Shown here piece by piece: positions 1-9,681 of a stretch of DNA of 37,982 nucleotides. The stretch covers positions 1-37,982 of the forward strand of contig JAICPS010000002.1 of the NCBI GenBank assembly GCA_025929715.1, written 5' to 3'. The notes below the pieces were generated by a model. That model was given only the letters and a program-made list of their open reading frames with translations, had not been told where the DNA came from and made no database searches. The stretch's first letter is position 1; every line of letters starts with the position of its first letter. The stretch is from Anaerolineae bacterium. GTDB lineage: Bacteria > Chloroflexota > Anaerolineae > Promineifilales > Promineifilaceae. Position numbers and translations under genes: made by a program.

Positions 1-617
1 AGCAGTGGAACCAGCACGATAAACGGGTTAGGTTTCAGCGCAAGAAGAGCCAATGCAGCACCGGCCGAGAAGGGGCGGTTTCGATGGAGAAGGTAGAGAA
101 ACAGCGATAGAAGCGCCAGCAGCAGATAAGTCATCTGCCCGTTAATCTGCACGAGCACTGTTGAAAGTGAGGTAAAGGCGACCAGGAATAAGATTCCCAC
201 TTCGCCTGTACTGAGCCGGCGTCGTCCAAACATCGAGACAAGTAAAACGGCGCTGAAGACAAGCAAAAGTTCTTGGAAAGTAAGCCACACCGCAGCCGCC
301 ACCTGTATCGGCAGCAACGAAATGGGGATCATTAGCAGAAACGTCCACAGCGGAAATGGCGCTCGCGGATCGGGCATCCAACTACTGCCATAGGCGGCTC
401 GCAGCGGCTGCCAGACGGCTTCGTCATACGGATTCAACCCATGTAGAACTGCCCTCGCGCCGGTCCACAGGCTCATGAAATCCTTATTGGCGTAATCGAG
501 AGGCGCAACCACGAAGCGATAGTGAAGCCAGGCAAGTAGCACGAATGCCAGGGCGAGGATAAGCCCTATCTGCCAACTGTTGCGGCGAACCGGCGTTAAA
601 ATGCTGCTGTCGACCAT
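1..617 (-). CDS. Partial polytopic membrane protein, glycosyltransferase family 87 / DUF2029-like (C-terminus outside window)
   Basis: Manual minus-strand translation from ATG at 617 gives MVDSSILTPVRRNSWQIGLILALAFVLLAWLHYRFVVAPLDYANKDFMSLWTGARAVLHGLNPYD..., open to the window edge; the 'D..S.W.GARA...G.NPYD' pattern is typical of GT87/DUF2029 proteins. Confidence 0.65.
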   Translation of the reverse strand, partial: MVDSSILTPVRRNSWQIGLILALAFVLLAWLHYRFVVAPLDYANKDFMSLWTGARAVLHGLNPYDEAVWQPLRAAYGSSWMPDPRAPFPLWTFLLMIPISLLPIQVAAAVWLTFQELLLVFSAVLLVSMFGRRRLSTGEVGILFLVAFTSLSTVLVQINGQMTYLLLALLSLFLYLLHRNRPFSAGAALALLALKPNPFIVLVPL

Positions 618-829
618 ATCAATAGAAGTAAAAGGGATTAGACGCTTTTCAGGAGTGTATCCGAAAATCGAGACAACTTCATGCACCAAAGGTCATATCG
701 TTAATGAAGCGGGTGGTTGTTATCCTCGTTAGGTCTGACATTAGCTGCCACCCTTGGGCATGGTACAATTGCGTGTTTGCTCCACGAACAGTGTATAACT
801 CAACAGGAGTCTGGGAAGGCATTATCATT

Positions 830-1834
830 TTGAACCGGTGGCAATTCTGGATTGGGCTGGCGATAAGCGCCATATTCTTGTGGCTGGCGCTGCAAGGCCT
901 GGAACTGGGCGACGTTTGGAGCAATATTCGCGGCGCGAATTATTGGTGGCTTATCCCGGGTGTAGGCGCGTACTTTATAGGGGTCTGGGCGCGAACATGG
1001 CGCTGGGATTACATGTTACGACCACTAAAACAGATCCCGGTGCGCAGCTTATTCCGGGTAGTGGTTATTGGCTATATGGGAAACAACGTCTACCCTTTTC
1101 GCGCCGGCGAATTATTGCGCTCCTATGTGCTGCGGCGTAGAGAAGGTGTGCCCATGAGCGCCAGCCTGGCGACGGTCATCGTGGAACGCGTCTTTGATGG
1201 ACTGGTCATGCTGGTATTCGTCTTCGTAGCCCTGCCTTTTGCTCCCTTACCAAGTAATAGCTTGCGCACGCTTGTCGCGGTGGCCAGCCTCGCTTTTCTG
1301 GGAGCCATGTTGATTTTTTTCGGCCTTGCCGCGGCGCCAGAAAGGGCGTTTACGCTGGCAGAGTGGTTCAGTGGTATTTTCGTTCCGCGTCGCGCACGCC
1401 AGCCGGTTCTCGACTTTACCATCCGCTTTTTGCAAGGGCTGGAATCACTACGCAATTTCCGCAACGTGCTGATGATTTTTTTGACGTCGCTGATAATCTG
1501 GTTGCTAGAGACCGTGAAGTACTGGTTTGTCATGCAGGCGTTTCCCTTCCAGGTCTCTTTCTTTGCTTTGCTCCTTATGAATGGTGTCGTCAATCTGGCG
1601 ACAACGCTGCCCTCTGCGCCCGGTTACGTGGGCACGTTCGACACACCGGGGATCGCCATCCTCACGCTTTATAATGTCCCCCCTGATCTGGCCGGCGCAT
1701 ATACACTCGTATTACACGCGGCTCTCTGGCTGCCAATCACCTTACTGGGCGCGTACTATATGCTCCGCGAAGGGCTTGGCTGGTCTGACTTTGGGCGTGC
1801 GGCGAAGGTCGCAGAAGGCGAGGCTACCACGTGA
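830..1834 (+). CDS. Lysylphosphatidylglycerol synthase TM-region / UPF0104 flippase-like integral membrane protein
   Basis: ORF 704..1834; likely TTG start near 830 after an AGGAG-type SD (NRWQFWIGLAISAIFLWLAL...). Contains GYMGNNVYPFRAGELLRSYVL and TTLPSAPGYVGTFD, typical of the family. Confidence 0.8.
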   Translation: MNRWQFWIGLAISAIFLWLALQGLELGDVWSNIRGANYWWLIPGVGAYFIGVWARTWRWDYMLRPLKQIPVRSLFRVVVIGYMGNNVYPFRAGELLRSYVLRRREGVPMSASLATVIVERVFDGLVMLVFVFVALPFAPLPSNSLRTLVAVASLAFLGAMLIFFGLAAAPERAFTLAEWFSGIFVPRRARQPVLDFTIRFLQGLESLRNFRNVLMIFLTSLIIWLLETVKYWFVMQAFPFQVSFFALLLMNGVVNLATTLPSAPGYVGTFDTPGIAILTLYNVPPDLAGAYTLVLHAALWLPITLLGAYYMLREGLGWSDFGRAAKVAEGEATT

Positions 1835-3192
1835 GTGGGCGGACACATGAGTTGAGACGCGACACGAGTGACGACGCGAGCGTGCTCGGGCTCAAGATTG
1901 GCATCGTCGGAGCGGGCGTAACGGGTCTTTCCGCTGCCTATGACCTGCTAAAGCGTGGCCACGAGGTAACTCTGTTCGAAGCGGCCGACCACACTGGTGG
2001 ATTGGCCGCCGGCTTCAAAGATGAAACGTGGGAATGGCCCCTGGAGAAGTTCTACCATCACCTTTTCACCTCAGACGACGCGATTATTGGCCTAGTTGGA
2101 GAGCTAGGCATAGGCGATAAGCTCTTTTTTCCACGGCCGATCACGTCGGTCGTCTATGAGGGCAACATCGTCCCGTTTGATTCTCCATTGGCCTGGATAC
2201 GGTTTCCCGGCTTCAACTTATTGGACGTAGCTCGCTTTGGCCTGGTTAGCGCCTATTTGCGTTTTACGAGTCCCTGGCGTTCATTAGAAAAATTCACGGC
2301 TGACAATTGGTTGCGGCGTTGGTACGGCGACAAAATTTACGAGCTGACGTGGCGCCCGCTTCTGATAGGTAAATTCGGTCCTTATTTTACAAGGGCCAAT
2401 ATGGCCTGGATGTGGGCGCGGCTGAAGGTACGCAGTCCGCGCCTGGGCTACTTTCGCGGTGGATTTCAGATGTTCGTCGATACGCTTACGGAAAATGTGC
2501 GCCAACTTGGCGGGCAAATCTATCTGAATAGCCCAGTCGAGTCGATTGAGCCGGTGGCCGGTGGTGCGATAAGGTTGCGCATTTCGGGCGAGCCTGCCCT
2601 GTTCGACAGGGGATTGGTGACCACCTCGCCGGGCTTACTAAGCCGAATGGCGTATACACTACCCCCGCGTTACGTGGGACAGCTCGCCGGGCTAAAGAGC
2701 ATGGGCGCCGTCGTTTTGACCTTGGCGCTGCGCAGGCAGTTGATGCCCGAAACCTACTGGCTGAATATTCCCGCTAATTCTCCGGAAAAAAGCCAGAGTA
2801 AGTTCCCATTCCTTGCCCTTGTGGAGCACACGAATTACATTGACCGCGCGCATTATGGGGACGACCACATTATCTATTGTGGAGATTACGTTTTGCCAGA
2901 TCATGCCTACTTTACGATGAGTAAGGACGATTTGGAGTCTCTTTTCGTACAAAGTCTGCATCACGTCAACAAGGAATTTCGGCCCGAGTGGGTGCGCAAA
3001 AGCTGGCTATTCCGCGCTCGCTATGCCCAGCCGGTTCCAGAAGTGAACCACTCACAAAATATTCCTGACTTGCGCACGCCTATTCCTAATCTATACTTTG
3101 CTAGTATGAGCCAGGTATATCCCTGGGATCGGGGAACGAATTTTGCAGTGAAGATAGGACGAGAGGTCGCAACGCTAATACAAAAGGGCTAG
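1831..3192 (+). CDS. NAD(P)/FAD-dependent oxidoreductase (protoporphyrinogen oxidase / amine oxidase-like)
   Basis: N-terminal Rossmann motif GIVGAGVTGLSAAYDLLKRGHEVTLFEA; C-terminal YPWDRGTNFAVKIGREVA. Overlaps the preceding CDS by 4 nt. Confidence 0.8.
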   Translation: MSGRTHELRRDTSDDASVLGLKIGIVGAGVTGLSAAYDLLKRGHEVTLFEAADHTGGLAAGFKDETWEWPLEKFYHHLFTSDDAIIGLVGELGIGDKLFFPRPITSVVYEGNIVPFDSPLAWIRFPGFNLLDVARFGLVSAYLRFTSPWRSLEKFTADNWLRRWYGDKIYELTWRPLLIGKFGPYFTRANMAWMWARLKVRSPRLGYFRGGFQMFVDTLTENVRQLGGQIYLNSPVESIEPVAGGAIRLRISGEPALFDRGLVTTSPGLLSRMAYTLPPRYVGQLAGLKSMGAVVLTLALRRQLMPETYWLNIPANSPEKSQSKFPFLALVEHTNYIDRAHYGDDHIIYCGDYVLPDHAYFTMSKDDLESLFVQSLHHVNKEFRPEWVRKSWLFRARYAQPVPEVNHSQNIPDLRTPIPNLYFASMSQVYPWDRGTNFAVKIGREVATLIQKG

Positions 3193-3272
3193 GCTGCTTT
3201 TCCCGCGTCAGTTGTAGAATGTCGGCAGTTTATAGCGAAACCTAAAAAGAGGTCGTCTTAAGGAGAAATGTA

Positions 3273-4727
3273 ATGAAAATTATCGTTGTCGGTACAGGTT
3301 TTGTGGGACTTCCGCATGCAGCCGTGCTCTCTGAATACGGGCATGAAGTTTATGCATACGACATAGATGAGGAACGCATTCGCGCGTATCAGTCGGGTGA
3401 CCGGGACCAAATTGAACGATACGTCAACGAACCGGGATTAGTAGAGGCCATCGAAGAGACTATCGACCGGTATCTTCATTTCACGACTAGTCTGGACGAC
3501 GTGATCGAAAGCACCGACATCATTTTCATGTGCCTACCGACGCCACCAAAGCGAGACGGCTCTACTGACCTACGTTTTTACATGAACGCTGCCCACTACC
3601 TGGGCGGACTCCTGGCGCAGCGTTCAGACAAGAAGCGCGTTGTTCTGGTAAATAAGAGTACGGTGCCTGTGAGTACAGCGCGCCAGTTGCAAAAGGTGAT
3701 GGAGGAGCACGGTGTTGAGAATTATGGCGTCGCCTCAAATCCGGAGTTTCTGGCCCAGGGCAGCGCTGTGGAAGGATCGCGCCGTCCCGATCGTGTCGTC
3801 GTCGGAGCCGATACTGAAGAGGATTTCGTCCTATTACGCCAGGTTTATTCTCAATTTGTGAATCACGTGCGCATTCGCTACCTGGAGACGACCCCCGAAA
3901 CCGCAGAATCAATCAAATACGTGGCCAACACGCTGCTTCTCACCTATATCTCCTTCTGGAACGGCGTCGGCGCCAGACTCGGCGAATCATACGCCAACAT
4001 TCACATGGAAGATCTGAAGATCGGCGTAACTGCCGACGAGCGCATCAGCACGTGGGGTTCTTATGTCAGCAATGGGGCAGGTGGAAGCTGCTTTGGTAAA
4101 GATATTCAATCGCTCATTTACCAGCTTAACCGCTCGGGCCGTTCTACGGATCTGCTGCAGGCAGTCTACAATATCAACGAGTACCAGAAGACTTATATGA
4201 TCGATCGCGCGGTATATGAGGCCAATTTTAATTTCAATAACAAACGTGTGGCGTTATTAGGGCTCGCGTTCAAGAAAAGAACCAACGATATGCGCGACTC
4301 TTCTGCGCTGAAGGCAGTGGAATCGCTCCTAGCCAAGGGCGTCGCCGAAATCCGGGCTTACGATCCATTGGCAATGGACGATGCGCAGCGAAGTTGGTTC
4401 AGCCCCGATAATAACCATCTCTTTGAACGCATCACCTACCACGGGACGGCAAAGAAGGCCATCGAGGGGAGCGATGCCCTCTACATTTCTACGGATTGGG
4501 AAGAATTTCGTGGGCTGGCCTCAACCATCGAGCAGGCCGTGGAGCCGCCGTACCTTGTCATCGATGGGCGTCGCATGATTCCCGATTACGATCGACTTAT
4601 CGCCAAAGGGTACGATTATCTTTCTGTGGGTAGCGTGCTGCGCAGGCCGCAGCCTGAAGAAATGGACGAGGATCATAGCAACGGGCAGCTGAATGCAGGC
4701 GTAGGTCAGAAGATGAAAACTGCCTGA
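3273..4727 (+). CDS. UDP-glucose/GDP-mannose dehydrogenase family protein (UDP-glucose 6-dehydrogenase-like)
   Basis: MKIIVVGTGFVGLPHAAVLSEYGHEV, NPEFLAQGSAVEGSRRPDRVVVG, GAGGSCFGKDIQSL catalytic Cys motif; SD AAGGAGAAATGTA upstream of ATG. Confidence 0.9.
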   Translation: MKIIVVGTGFVGLPHAAVLSEYGHEVYAYDIDEERIRAYQSGDRDQIERYVNEPGLVEAIEETIDRYLHFTTSLDDVIESTDIIFMCLPTPPKRDGSTDLRFYMNAAHYLGGLLAQRSDKKRVVLVNKSTVPVSTARQLQKVMEEHGVENYGVASNPEFLAQGSAVEGSRRPDRVVVGADTEEDFVLLRQVYSQFVNHVRIRYLETTPETAESIKYVANTLLLTYISFWNGVGARLGESYANIHMEDLKIGVTADERISTWGSYVSNGAGGSCFGKDIQSLIYQLNRSGRSTDLLQAVYNINEYQKTYMIDRAVYEANFNFNNKRVALLGLAFKKRTNDMRDSSALKAVESLLAKGVAEIRAYDPLAMDDAQRSWFSPDNNHLFERITYHGTAKKAIEGSDALYISTDWEEFRGLASTIEQAVEPPYLVIDGRRMIPDYDRLIAKGYDYLSVGSVLRRPQPEEMDEDHSNGQLNAGVGQKMKTA

Positions 4728-4743
4728 TTTTTCATTTCGCCAA

Positions 4744-4772
4744 GTGACCGGCGTTTCGCGAGTGCCGGTCAC
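4744..4772 (+). repeat. Hairpin repeat copy 1 (UGD / ABC permease convergent spacer)
   Basis: GTGACCGGC-GTTTCGCGAGT-GCCGGTCAC; 9-bp perfect arms, 11-nt centre, 17 nt past the UGD stop. Confidence 0.85.
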
Positions 4773-4839
4773 ATCTGAAAGATCTAATAGTGCGCCAGGC
4801 TGCCCTCTTTCCGGGCGCGCTCTACTGCGAAGCTGAAAA

Positions 4840-5595
4840 TTAGCAGGGAAGCGGTAGGAGGACAATCGCAAAGGCCGCAAGAATAATCAAGTCTGGCGCC
4901 AGAGTCGCCCACGAAGCGCCTTGCAGCAATGCCAGACGCATGGCGCGCAAAGCATAGGTGATAGGCAGCAGGTTGGCAACAGCCTGTAGCCAGCCAGGCA
5001 TGATTTCCACTGGGTAGAAGACGCCGCCTACAAGCGTAGCGAACCCACCAAAGAGGCCGGTTACTGGATCGCCTCGCTTAATAACCATGATTACGCTCGC
5101 CGCAATGATCCCCAAAGCGGCAAAGGCCGACACGGCGATAAGCAGCGTAACGACAGCGCCCCAGTAGTTCGCGTTCGCCAGTTCCATCCCCAGCGCGATG
5201 CCGAGGAGCAGGTAGACGACGACGCGAAAGGTTGTGAAGGCGTAGCTCCACGCCGCCGAACCAATTATCACGAATGAAACCGGTGCGGGCGTCATGAGCA
5301 TGGCTTCCAACGTTCCGGTAGTCTGCGCCTGGCGCAGGGCGCGAGCAAAACCGCTGAGACCTAGCGTAAAATAACTGGCAAAAGCCACGCCAATGAGCGC
5401 GAATGCAAAATAGTCACCACCATAAGGCGCCAGCAGCGGCCGCACGCTGTCACCGAGCAAACGGGATACGAAGTAGTAGGTGACCGCCGTAAAAATAATG
5501 CCAATGATGCCAAGCAGAAATGAAAAGCGGTAGCTGATTTCGGTACGTAAATCTCGGATCAGGAAGGCGCGGATCAGTCGCAGACGATCCAGCAT
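4840..5595 (-). CDS. ABC-2 type transporter permease (C-terminus apparently frameshifted)
   Basis: Polytopic ABC-2 permease directly downstream of an ABC ATPase; 'GGVFYPVEIMPGWLQAVANLLPITYALRAMR' motif. ORF stops early (IVLLPLPC*) while the -1 frame continues a family-like C-terminus (see findings). Confidence 0.85.
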   Translation of the reverse strand: MLDRLRLIRAFLIRDLRTEISYRFSFLLGIIGIIFTAVTYYFVSRLLGDSVRPLLAPYGGDYFAFALIGVAFASYFTLGLSGFARALRQAQTTGTLEAMLMTPAPVSFVIIGSAAWSYAFTTFRVVVYLLLGIALGMELANANYWGAVVTLLIAVSAFAALGIIAASVIMVIKRGDPVTGLFGGFATLVGGVFYPVEIMPGWLQAVANLLPITYALRAMRLALLQGASWATLAPDLIILAAFAIVLLPLPC

Positions 5596-5598
5596 TCG

Positions 5599-6363
5599 TT
5601 ACTCATCCTCCTCGCTCGTGAACTGCGCGAAAACTTCGTCCAAGCTGGATTGCTTCCTCATCTCCGCCGGTTCGCCAACCATCCGAATTCGCCCGTTGCT
5701 CATCACCGCAACCCGATTGCAGAGCTTTTCGGCTTCCGACAGATCATGCGTGATGAGAAATACGGTCATAGTATGTTCTGCTATCAAGCGGCGCAAAAGA
5801 TCGTGAAGCCGTTGGGTGGCAGACGGATCCAGACTTCTGCTGGGCTCGTCAAGGAAAAGAATACGCGGACGGTGTAGGAGGCATCGCGCCAGAGCGATTC
5901 GTTGCTTCATTCCAGTCGAGTAATCGGAGAAGCGACGGTTGGCATGGGCTGACATGTCAACTTGCTCCAACACTTCGTCTACCCTCCTGTGCGCCGTTGT
6001 GCCATGTAATCGATACAGAGCCGCAAAAAATTGCAGGTTTTCCCGCCCGCTCAGTCGCCAGTAAAAACTGCGGTCATCGCTTACCATCATACCGACCGCG
6101 GCCCGAATTTCTGACGCGCGCCGCAACGAAAAGCCGGCAACCGTCGCGGATCCATGGGTAGGCAGGATTAAGGTACAGAGCATCTTTACCAACGTGGTCT
6201 TGCCCGCGCCGTTCGGTCCTAGCAGGCCAAATAGCTCGCCAGAATCTATGCGCAAGTTGACGTCCTGCACGGCCCTTGCGGGTCGCGCGCGACTTAGGCG
6301 TCGCCAACCGCGAGAAAGGGCGTAGTGCTTGGTTAGATTTTGGGTCTCAATGGCCGCATCCAT
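5599..6363 (-). CDS. ABC transporter ATP-binding protein
   Basis: Walker A GLLGPNGAGKTTLVKM, signature-like FSDYSTGMKQRIALARCLLHRPRILFLDEPSRSLDP, H-loop TVFLITHDLSEAE. Confidence 0.95.
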   Translation of the reverse strand: MDAAIETQNLTKHYALSRGWRRLSRARPARAVQDVNLRIDSGELFGLLGPNGAGKTTLVKMLCTLILPTHGSATVAGFSLRRASEIRAAVGMMVSDDRSFYWRLSGRENLQFFAALYRLHGTTAHRRVDEVLEQVDMSAHANRRFSDYSTGMKQRIALARCLLHRPRILFLDEPSRSLDPSATQRLHDLLRRLIAEHTMTVFLITHDLSEAEKLCNRVAVMSNGRIRMVGEPAEMRKQSSLDEVFAQFTSEEDE

Positions 6364-6384
6364 CGGCTTGAAATGCTGACCAGG

Positions 6385-8814
6385 CTAGCACTCACTATAG
6401 CCGCAAGCGTGGCACTTACGGCAGCCTTCTTCATTAACCAGGGCTGCCTCGCCACAGTCCGGGCAAAGATCGCCGATCAACAGCCGTGCGCCTTGCTGTG
6501 TGGGGCGTCCGTTATTTCTCGCTTCGAGCATGGATTCACTTTCATCCATAAACTCCCTCAAGATCTGGGCAACGCCATCCGGCAGTGAAAGGACACGATG
6601 TGCGCCGAATCCCAGCGGTCGGCCACCACCGATTCCCTCGAGCTGGCGGATGACCTCATTCATGCGATCGCGCGGTTCTACCGGGGATGAAAGACGTAAT
6701 ACGTAACTTATCAGCCGGCCTATCGCCTCTGAAACTGCCAGGGTATCCGTTCCGGCCTTCGAAGTGTGAATGAAGACCTCGAATGGCTGATCCTGACCAT
6801 TCAGGTTAATTGTTACGTATGTCGTACCTAACGGCGTCGTGATGCGGTGGGTCTGTCCTTTCAACAAAGCCGCGCGCGGCTTTTTCGATTCGTGCCACAA
6901 CATGGGCTGCTCTGCCTTCTGTTCCTTGGCTTCCTTGGTAGCCTTCGTTTCCAGGACGACCTTTTCGCGCGAGCCCGTAACATAGACTGTAAGTCCCTTG
7001 CAGCCTAATTTCCAGGCCAGCTTATAGGCCTTGGCCACGTCTTCCTGTGTGGCGGATTCGGGAAAGTTGCAAGTTTTGGAGATGCTGTTGTCGACGAAGG
7101 CCTGGATCGCCGCCTGCATACGAATATGCTCTTCGGGGCTAATGTCGGCAGCGACCACGAACGTATTGCGCACCGCCTTGGGAACGGCCACCACATGCTG
7201 GCAACTTCCGACACGCACGACTTCCTCGACAATCTCTCGTCGCGTTTTCTCGTCGATGCCGGACTGGGTCAAGGCCCTTTCAAACAACGGGCTGGTGTAA
7301 TAGAGCTCCAGATCGCTGCCCTTGTCGTCCATATGGCGAACATAAGCCAGAGCGAAGACCGGCTCGCAGCCATACCCTTCGCAACCAGAGACCGTAGCGA
7401 TGGTCCCGGTGGGCGCAACGGTCGTTTGCGCCGCATTCCGAATCCCATGCGCCTTGAGATCTTCGACCAGAGCGTCCCAATCCAACGTTGGGCGGCCATA
7501 GCTATTCCGGCTGCTTACCAGTGGTCTGGGAGGCTGCCACTTTAGATTTTCGGGATCATAAATACTCCCGGAGATTGCGGGGAATGGGCCGCGTTCTTTA
7601 GCCAGGGCAATGCTGGTGCGCATGCAATGGAAGCGCACAAATTCCATCACAGCACCGGCCAGCGCCTGACCTTCCTTGCTGCCATAACGCACTCCAAGGC
7701 TATACATCAAGTCGCCAAGACCCATGATGCCCAGACCGATGCGTCGCGCGCGATGCGCCGCCTCCACCAGCTGTGGTACGGCGGGCACGTAGGCATTCGC
7801 CGAAACTACATTGTCGAGGAAGTGAGTCGCTTCTTCAATTGAGCCTTGTAGCGCATCCCAATCGATCTTACCGTCTGCGTCCAGGTGCCGGGCAAGGTTT
7901 ATCGAGCCCAGGCAGCAGTTTTCATAGGGACCGAGCCATTGTTCGCCACAGGGATTGGTGGCTTCCAGCTCATAAAGATGAGGAACGGGGTTGCCACGAT
8001 TTGCCTCATCCAGGAACAGCATGCCGGGCTCGCCGTTGTTATAAGCATAGCGCACAATTTCTTCGAAGAGGTCGCGAGCGCGGATCGTACGCCAGACTTC
8101 GCCGTCGTGTGGATTCACCAGATCAAAGTCTGTGTCGTCTTCCACCGCCTTCATGAACGCATCGGTGATACCTACCGAAATGTTAAAGTTTGTAATGGCA
8201 TCTTCTTGCGCCTTGCAGGATACAAATTCGAAGATGTCTGGATGGTCGACCCGCAGCACTGCCATATTTGCCCCACGGCGCGTGCCGCCCTGTGCGATTT
8301 CGCCAAATGCCTGGTCATAGACGCGTAGAAATCCAACCGGACCGGTGGCCTGTCCGGCTGAACTTTGCACAAGTGCGCCTTTCGGCCGCAGGCGCGAAAA
8401 GGCAAAGCCATTACCGCCTCCTGTCTGCTGAATGAGGGCAGCGTCACGCAGCGTCTGGAATATTCCTGCGCTATCGCGTCCCATATCGTCCTCTATGGGT
8501 AGCACAAAGCATGCCGCCAACTGTCCAAGAGGCGTACCTGCGCCTGTGAACGTTGGACTATTGGGCATAAAGCGAAGCTCGGTTAGCAGGTTATAGAATT
8601 TCTGCTCCGTGGCCTCAGGGTCGTCGCTGAACTCGCTATCCGGCGCTGCAATATGGTGCGCAACGCGCTTAAACATCTCTTCCACCGTTTCCACCGGCTT
8701 GCCATCCTCTCCTCGACGAAGATAACGGCGCTCTAGCACCGCCCTGCCATTTTCACTTAATGGAATTCTAGTCGTGGTTTCGTCGGATTCGATCCGTCGC
8801 AGGTTTTCCAGCAT
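6385..8814 (-). CDS. nrdJ: Vitamin B12-dependent (class II) ribonucleoside-diphosphate reductase
   Basis: RNR motifs [61 protein letters not shown]-terminal zinc-ribbon [26 protein letters not shown]. Start refined to ATG 8814, preceded by TTGGAGG; the ORF-track start at 8826 would use the SD itself as start codon. Confidence 0.93.
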   Translation of the reverse strand: MLENLRRIESDETTTRIPLSENGRAVLERRYLRRGEDGKPVETVEEMFKRVAHHIAAPDSEFSDDPEATEQKFYNLLTELRFMPNSPTFTGAGTPLGQLAACFVLPIEDDMGRDSAGIFQTLRDAALIQQTGGGNGFAFSRLRPKGALVQSSAGQATGPVGFLRVYDQAFGEIAQGGTRRGANMAVLRVDHPDIFEFVSCKAQEDAITNFNISVGITDAFMKAVEDDTDFDLVNPHDGEVWRTIRARDLFEEIVRYAYNNGEPGMLFLDEANRGNPVPHLYELEATNPCGEQWLGPYENCCLGSINLARHLDADGKIDWDALQGSIEEATHFLDNVVSANAYVPAVPQLVEAAHRARRIGLGIMGLGDLMYSLGVRYGSKEGQALAGAVMEFVRFHCMRTSIALAKERGPFPAISGSIYDPENLKWQPPRPLVSSRNSYGRPTLDWDALVEDLKAHGIRNAAQTTVAPTGTIATVSGCEGYGCEPVFALAYVRHMDDKGSDLELYYTSPLFERALTQSGIDEKTRREIVEEVVRVGSCQHVVAVPKAVRNTFVVAADISPEEHIRMQAAIQAFVDNSISKTCNFPESATQEDVAKAYKLAWKLGCKGLTVYVTGSREKVVLETKATKEAKEQKAEQPMLWHESKKPRAALLKGQTHRITTPLGTTYVTINLNGQDQPFEVFIHTSKAGTDTLAVSEAIGRLISYVLRLSSPVEPRDRMNEVIRQLEGIGGGRPLGFGAHRVLSLPDGVAQILREFMDESESMLEARNNGRPTQQGARLLIGDLCPDCGEAALVNEEGCRKCHACGYSEC

Positions 8815-8885
8815 ATCAACCTCCAAATAGAATGTGATTTTGCTCGGGCCCCCAAAACGGCTGCAGGATTGGGCGCCAGAGGCGC

Positions 8886-9335
8886 TTACTCCTCTAAAAG
8901 ACGATCTATTTCGTCCTGGATCGACTCCAGGTCGTCCAGTCGCAAGTAGACGATCGCATAACGAACATATGCGACTTCGTCAATCTCTTTTAGTTTGCGG
9001 ATGACCTTATCCCCCACCAGGCGGCTGGGCACTTCTGCCTTGCCGATCTGCTGCAGCTCCGCCTCAATTTCACCAACCATACGCTCAATTGCGGCTGCCG
9101 CCACAGGACGTTTAGCACAGGCGACGCGAATTCCGCCCATTAACTTGTCGCGAGAGAACTCCTCGCGGGTTCCATCTCGCTTAATAAGCAACGGCGTCGC
9201 CAGAATTGGCCGTTCGTAAGTGCTGAAGCGCTCGTCACAGTTGCCGCACACTCTCCGTCGACGTATGCCGCCTCGCGAGTCGTGACTGGTGTCAATTACT
9301 CGCGTTTTTTCGTGGCCGCAGTATGGACATCTCAC
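8886..9335 (-). CDS. nrdR: Transcriptional repressor NrdR
   Basis: [42 protein letters not shown] zinc ribbon plus ATP-cone; 149 aa; next to nrdJ. Confidence 0.97.
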   Translation of the reverse strand: MRCPYCGHEKTRVIDTSHDSRGGIRRRRVCGNCDERFSTYERPILATPLLIKRDGTREEFSRDKLMGGIRVACAKRPVAAAAIERMVGEIEAELQQIGKAEVPSRLVGDKVIRKLKEIDEVAYVRYAIVYLRLDDLESIQDEIDRLLEE

Positions 9336-9460
9336 CTTTTACACTCCCTGCCGAGCCCGGACTCCAACATATGAACAAACTCGGCAGCACCGACGGAAAC
9401 CACCAGATATAAGGGCACGATAGTAACGCTCCCCCATATTTAGCCCTTCAGGTGTGTGGC

Positions 9461-9489
9461 ATTATAACATGCGGCATGGGCAATGACAA
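9461..9489 (-). promoter_or_regulatory. Sigma70-like promoter upstream of nrdR-nrdJ
   Basis: Minus strand TTGTCA (9484-9489) - 17 bp - TATAAT (9461-9466), about 125 bp upstream of the nrdR ATG. Confidence 0.7.
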
Positions 9490-9577
9490 GAGAAATTCGA
9501 GTTAATAACCTTAAAAGATATATCTGTTATGGGCGAGTCATCATTTGGAGAAAGTAGCAGCGAAAACAGGTATCGAC

Positions 9578-9604
9578 TGCCGGCGACCTTAGTGGTCGCC
9601 GGCA
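9578..9604. repeat. Perfect hairpin downstream of ftsZ
   Basis: TGCCGGCGACC-TTAGT-GGTCGCCGGCA: 11-bp perfect stem, 5-nt loop, no clear T-tract; about 78 nt past the ftsZ stop. Confidence 0.8.
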
Positions 9605-9681
9605 ATCTACCAGAGGGGGTAAACTGTGGTTAGTGGCGACTCAGCCAATAGGACGAGCGCTGACGTCGCCGCCGGTATCGA

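Noticed and set aside
704-829. N-terminal extension MKRVVVILVRSDISCHPWAWYNCVF... of the flippase ORF
   Set aside because: No SD for the upstream ATG and atypical sequence; TTG near 830 with AGGAG upstream fits the family N-terminus better.
4521-4880. 119-aa minus-strand ORF overlapping the UGD 3' end and permease end
   Set aside because: Tested as the possible continuation of the permease, but it is in a different frame from LLIFSFAVERARKEGSLAHY and looks non-coding.
9509-9528. AGATATATCT palindrome as a genuine NrdR box
   Set aside because: Only the A/T core matches consensus acaCwAtATaTwGtgt; flanking positions fail and no second box at helical spacing was found.
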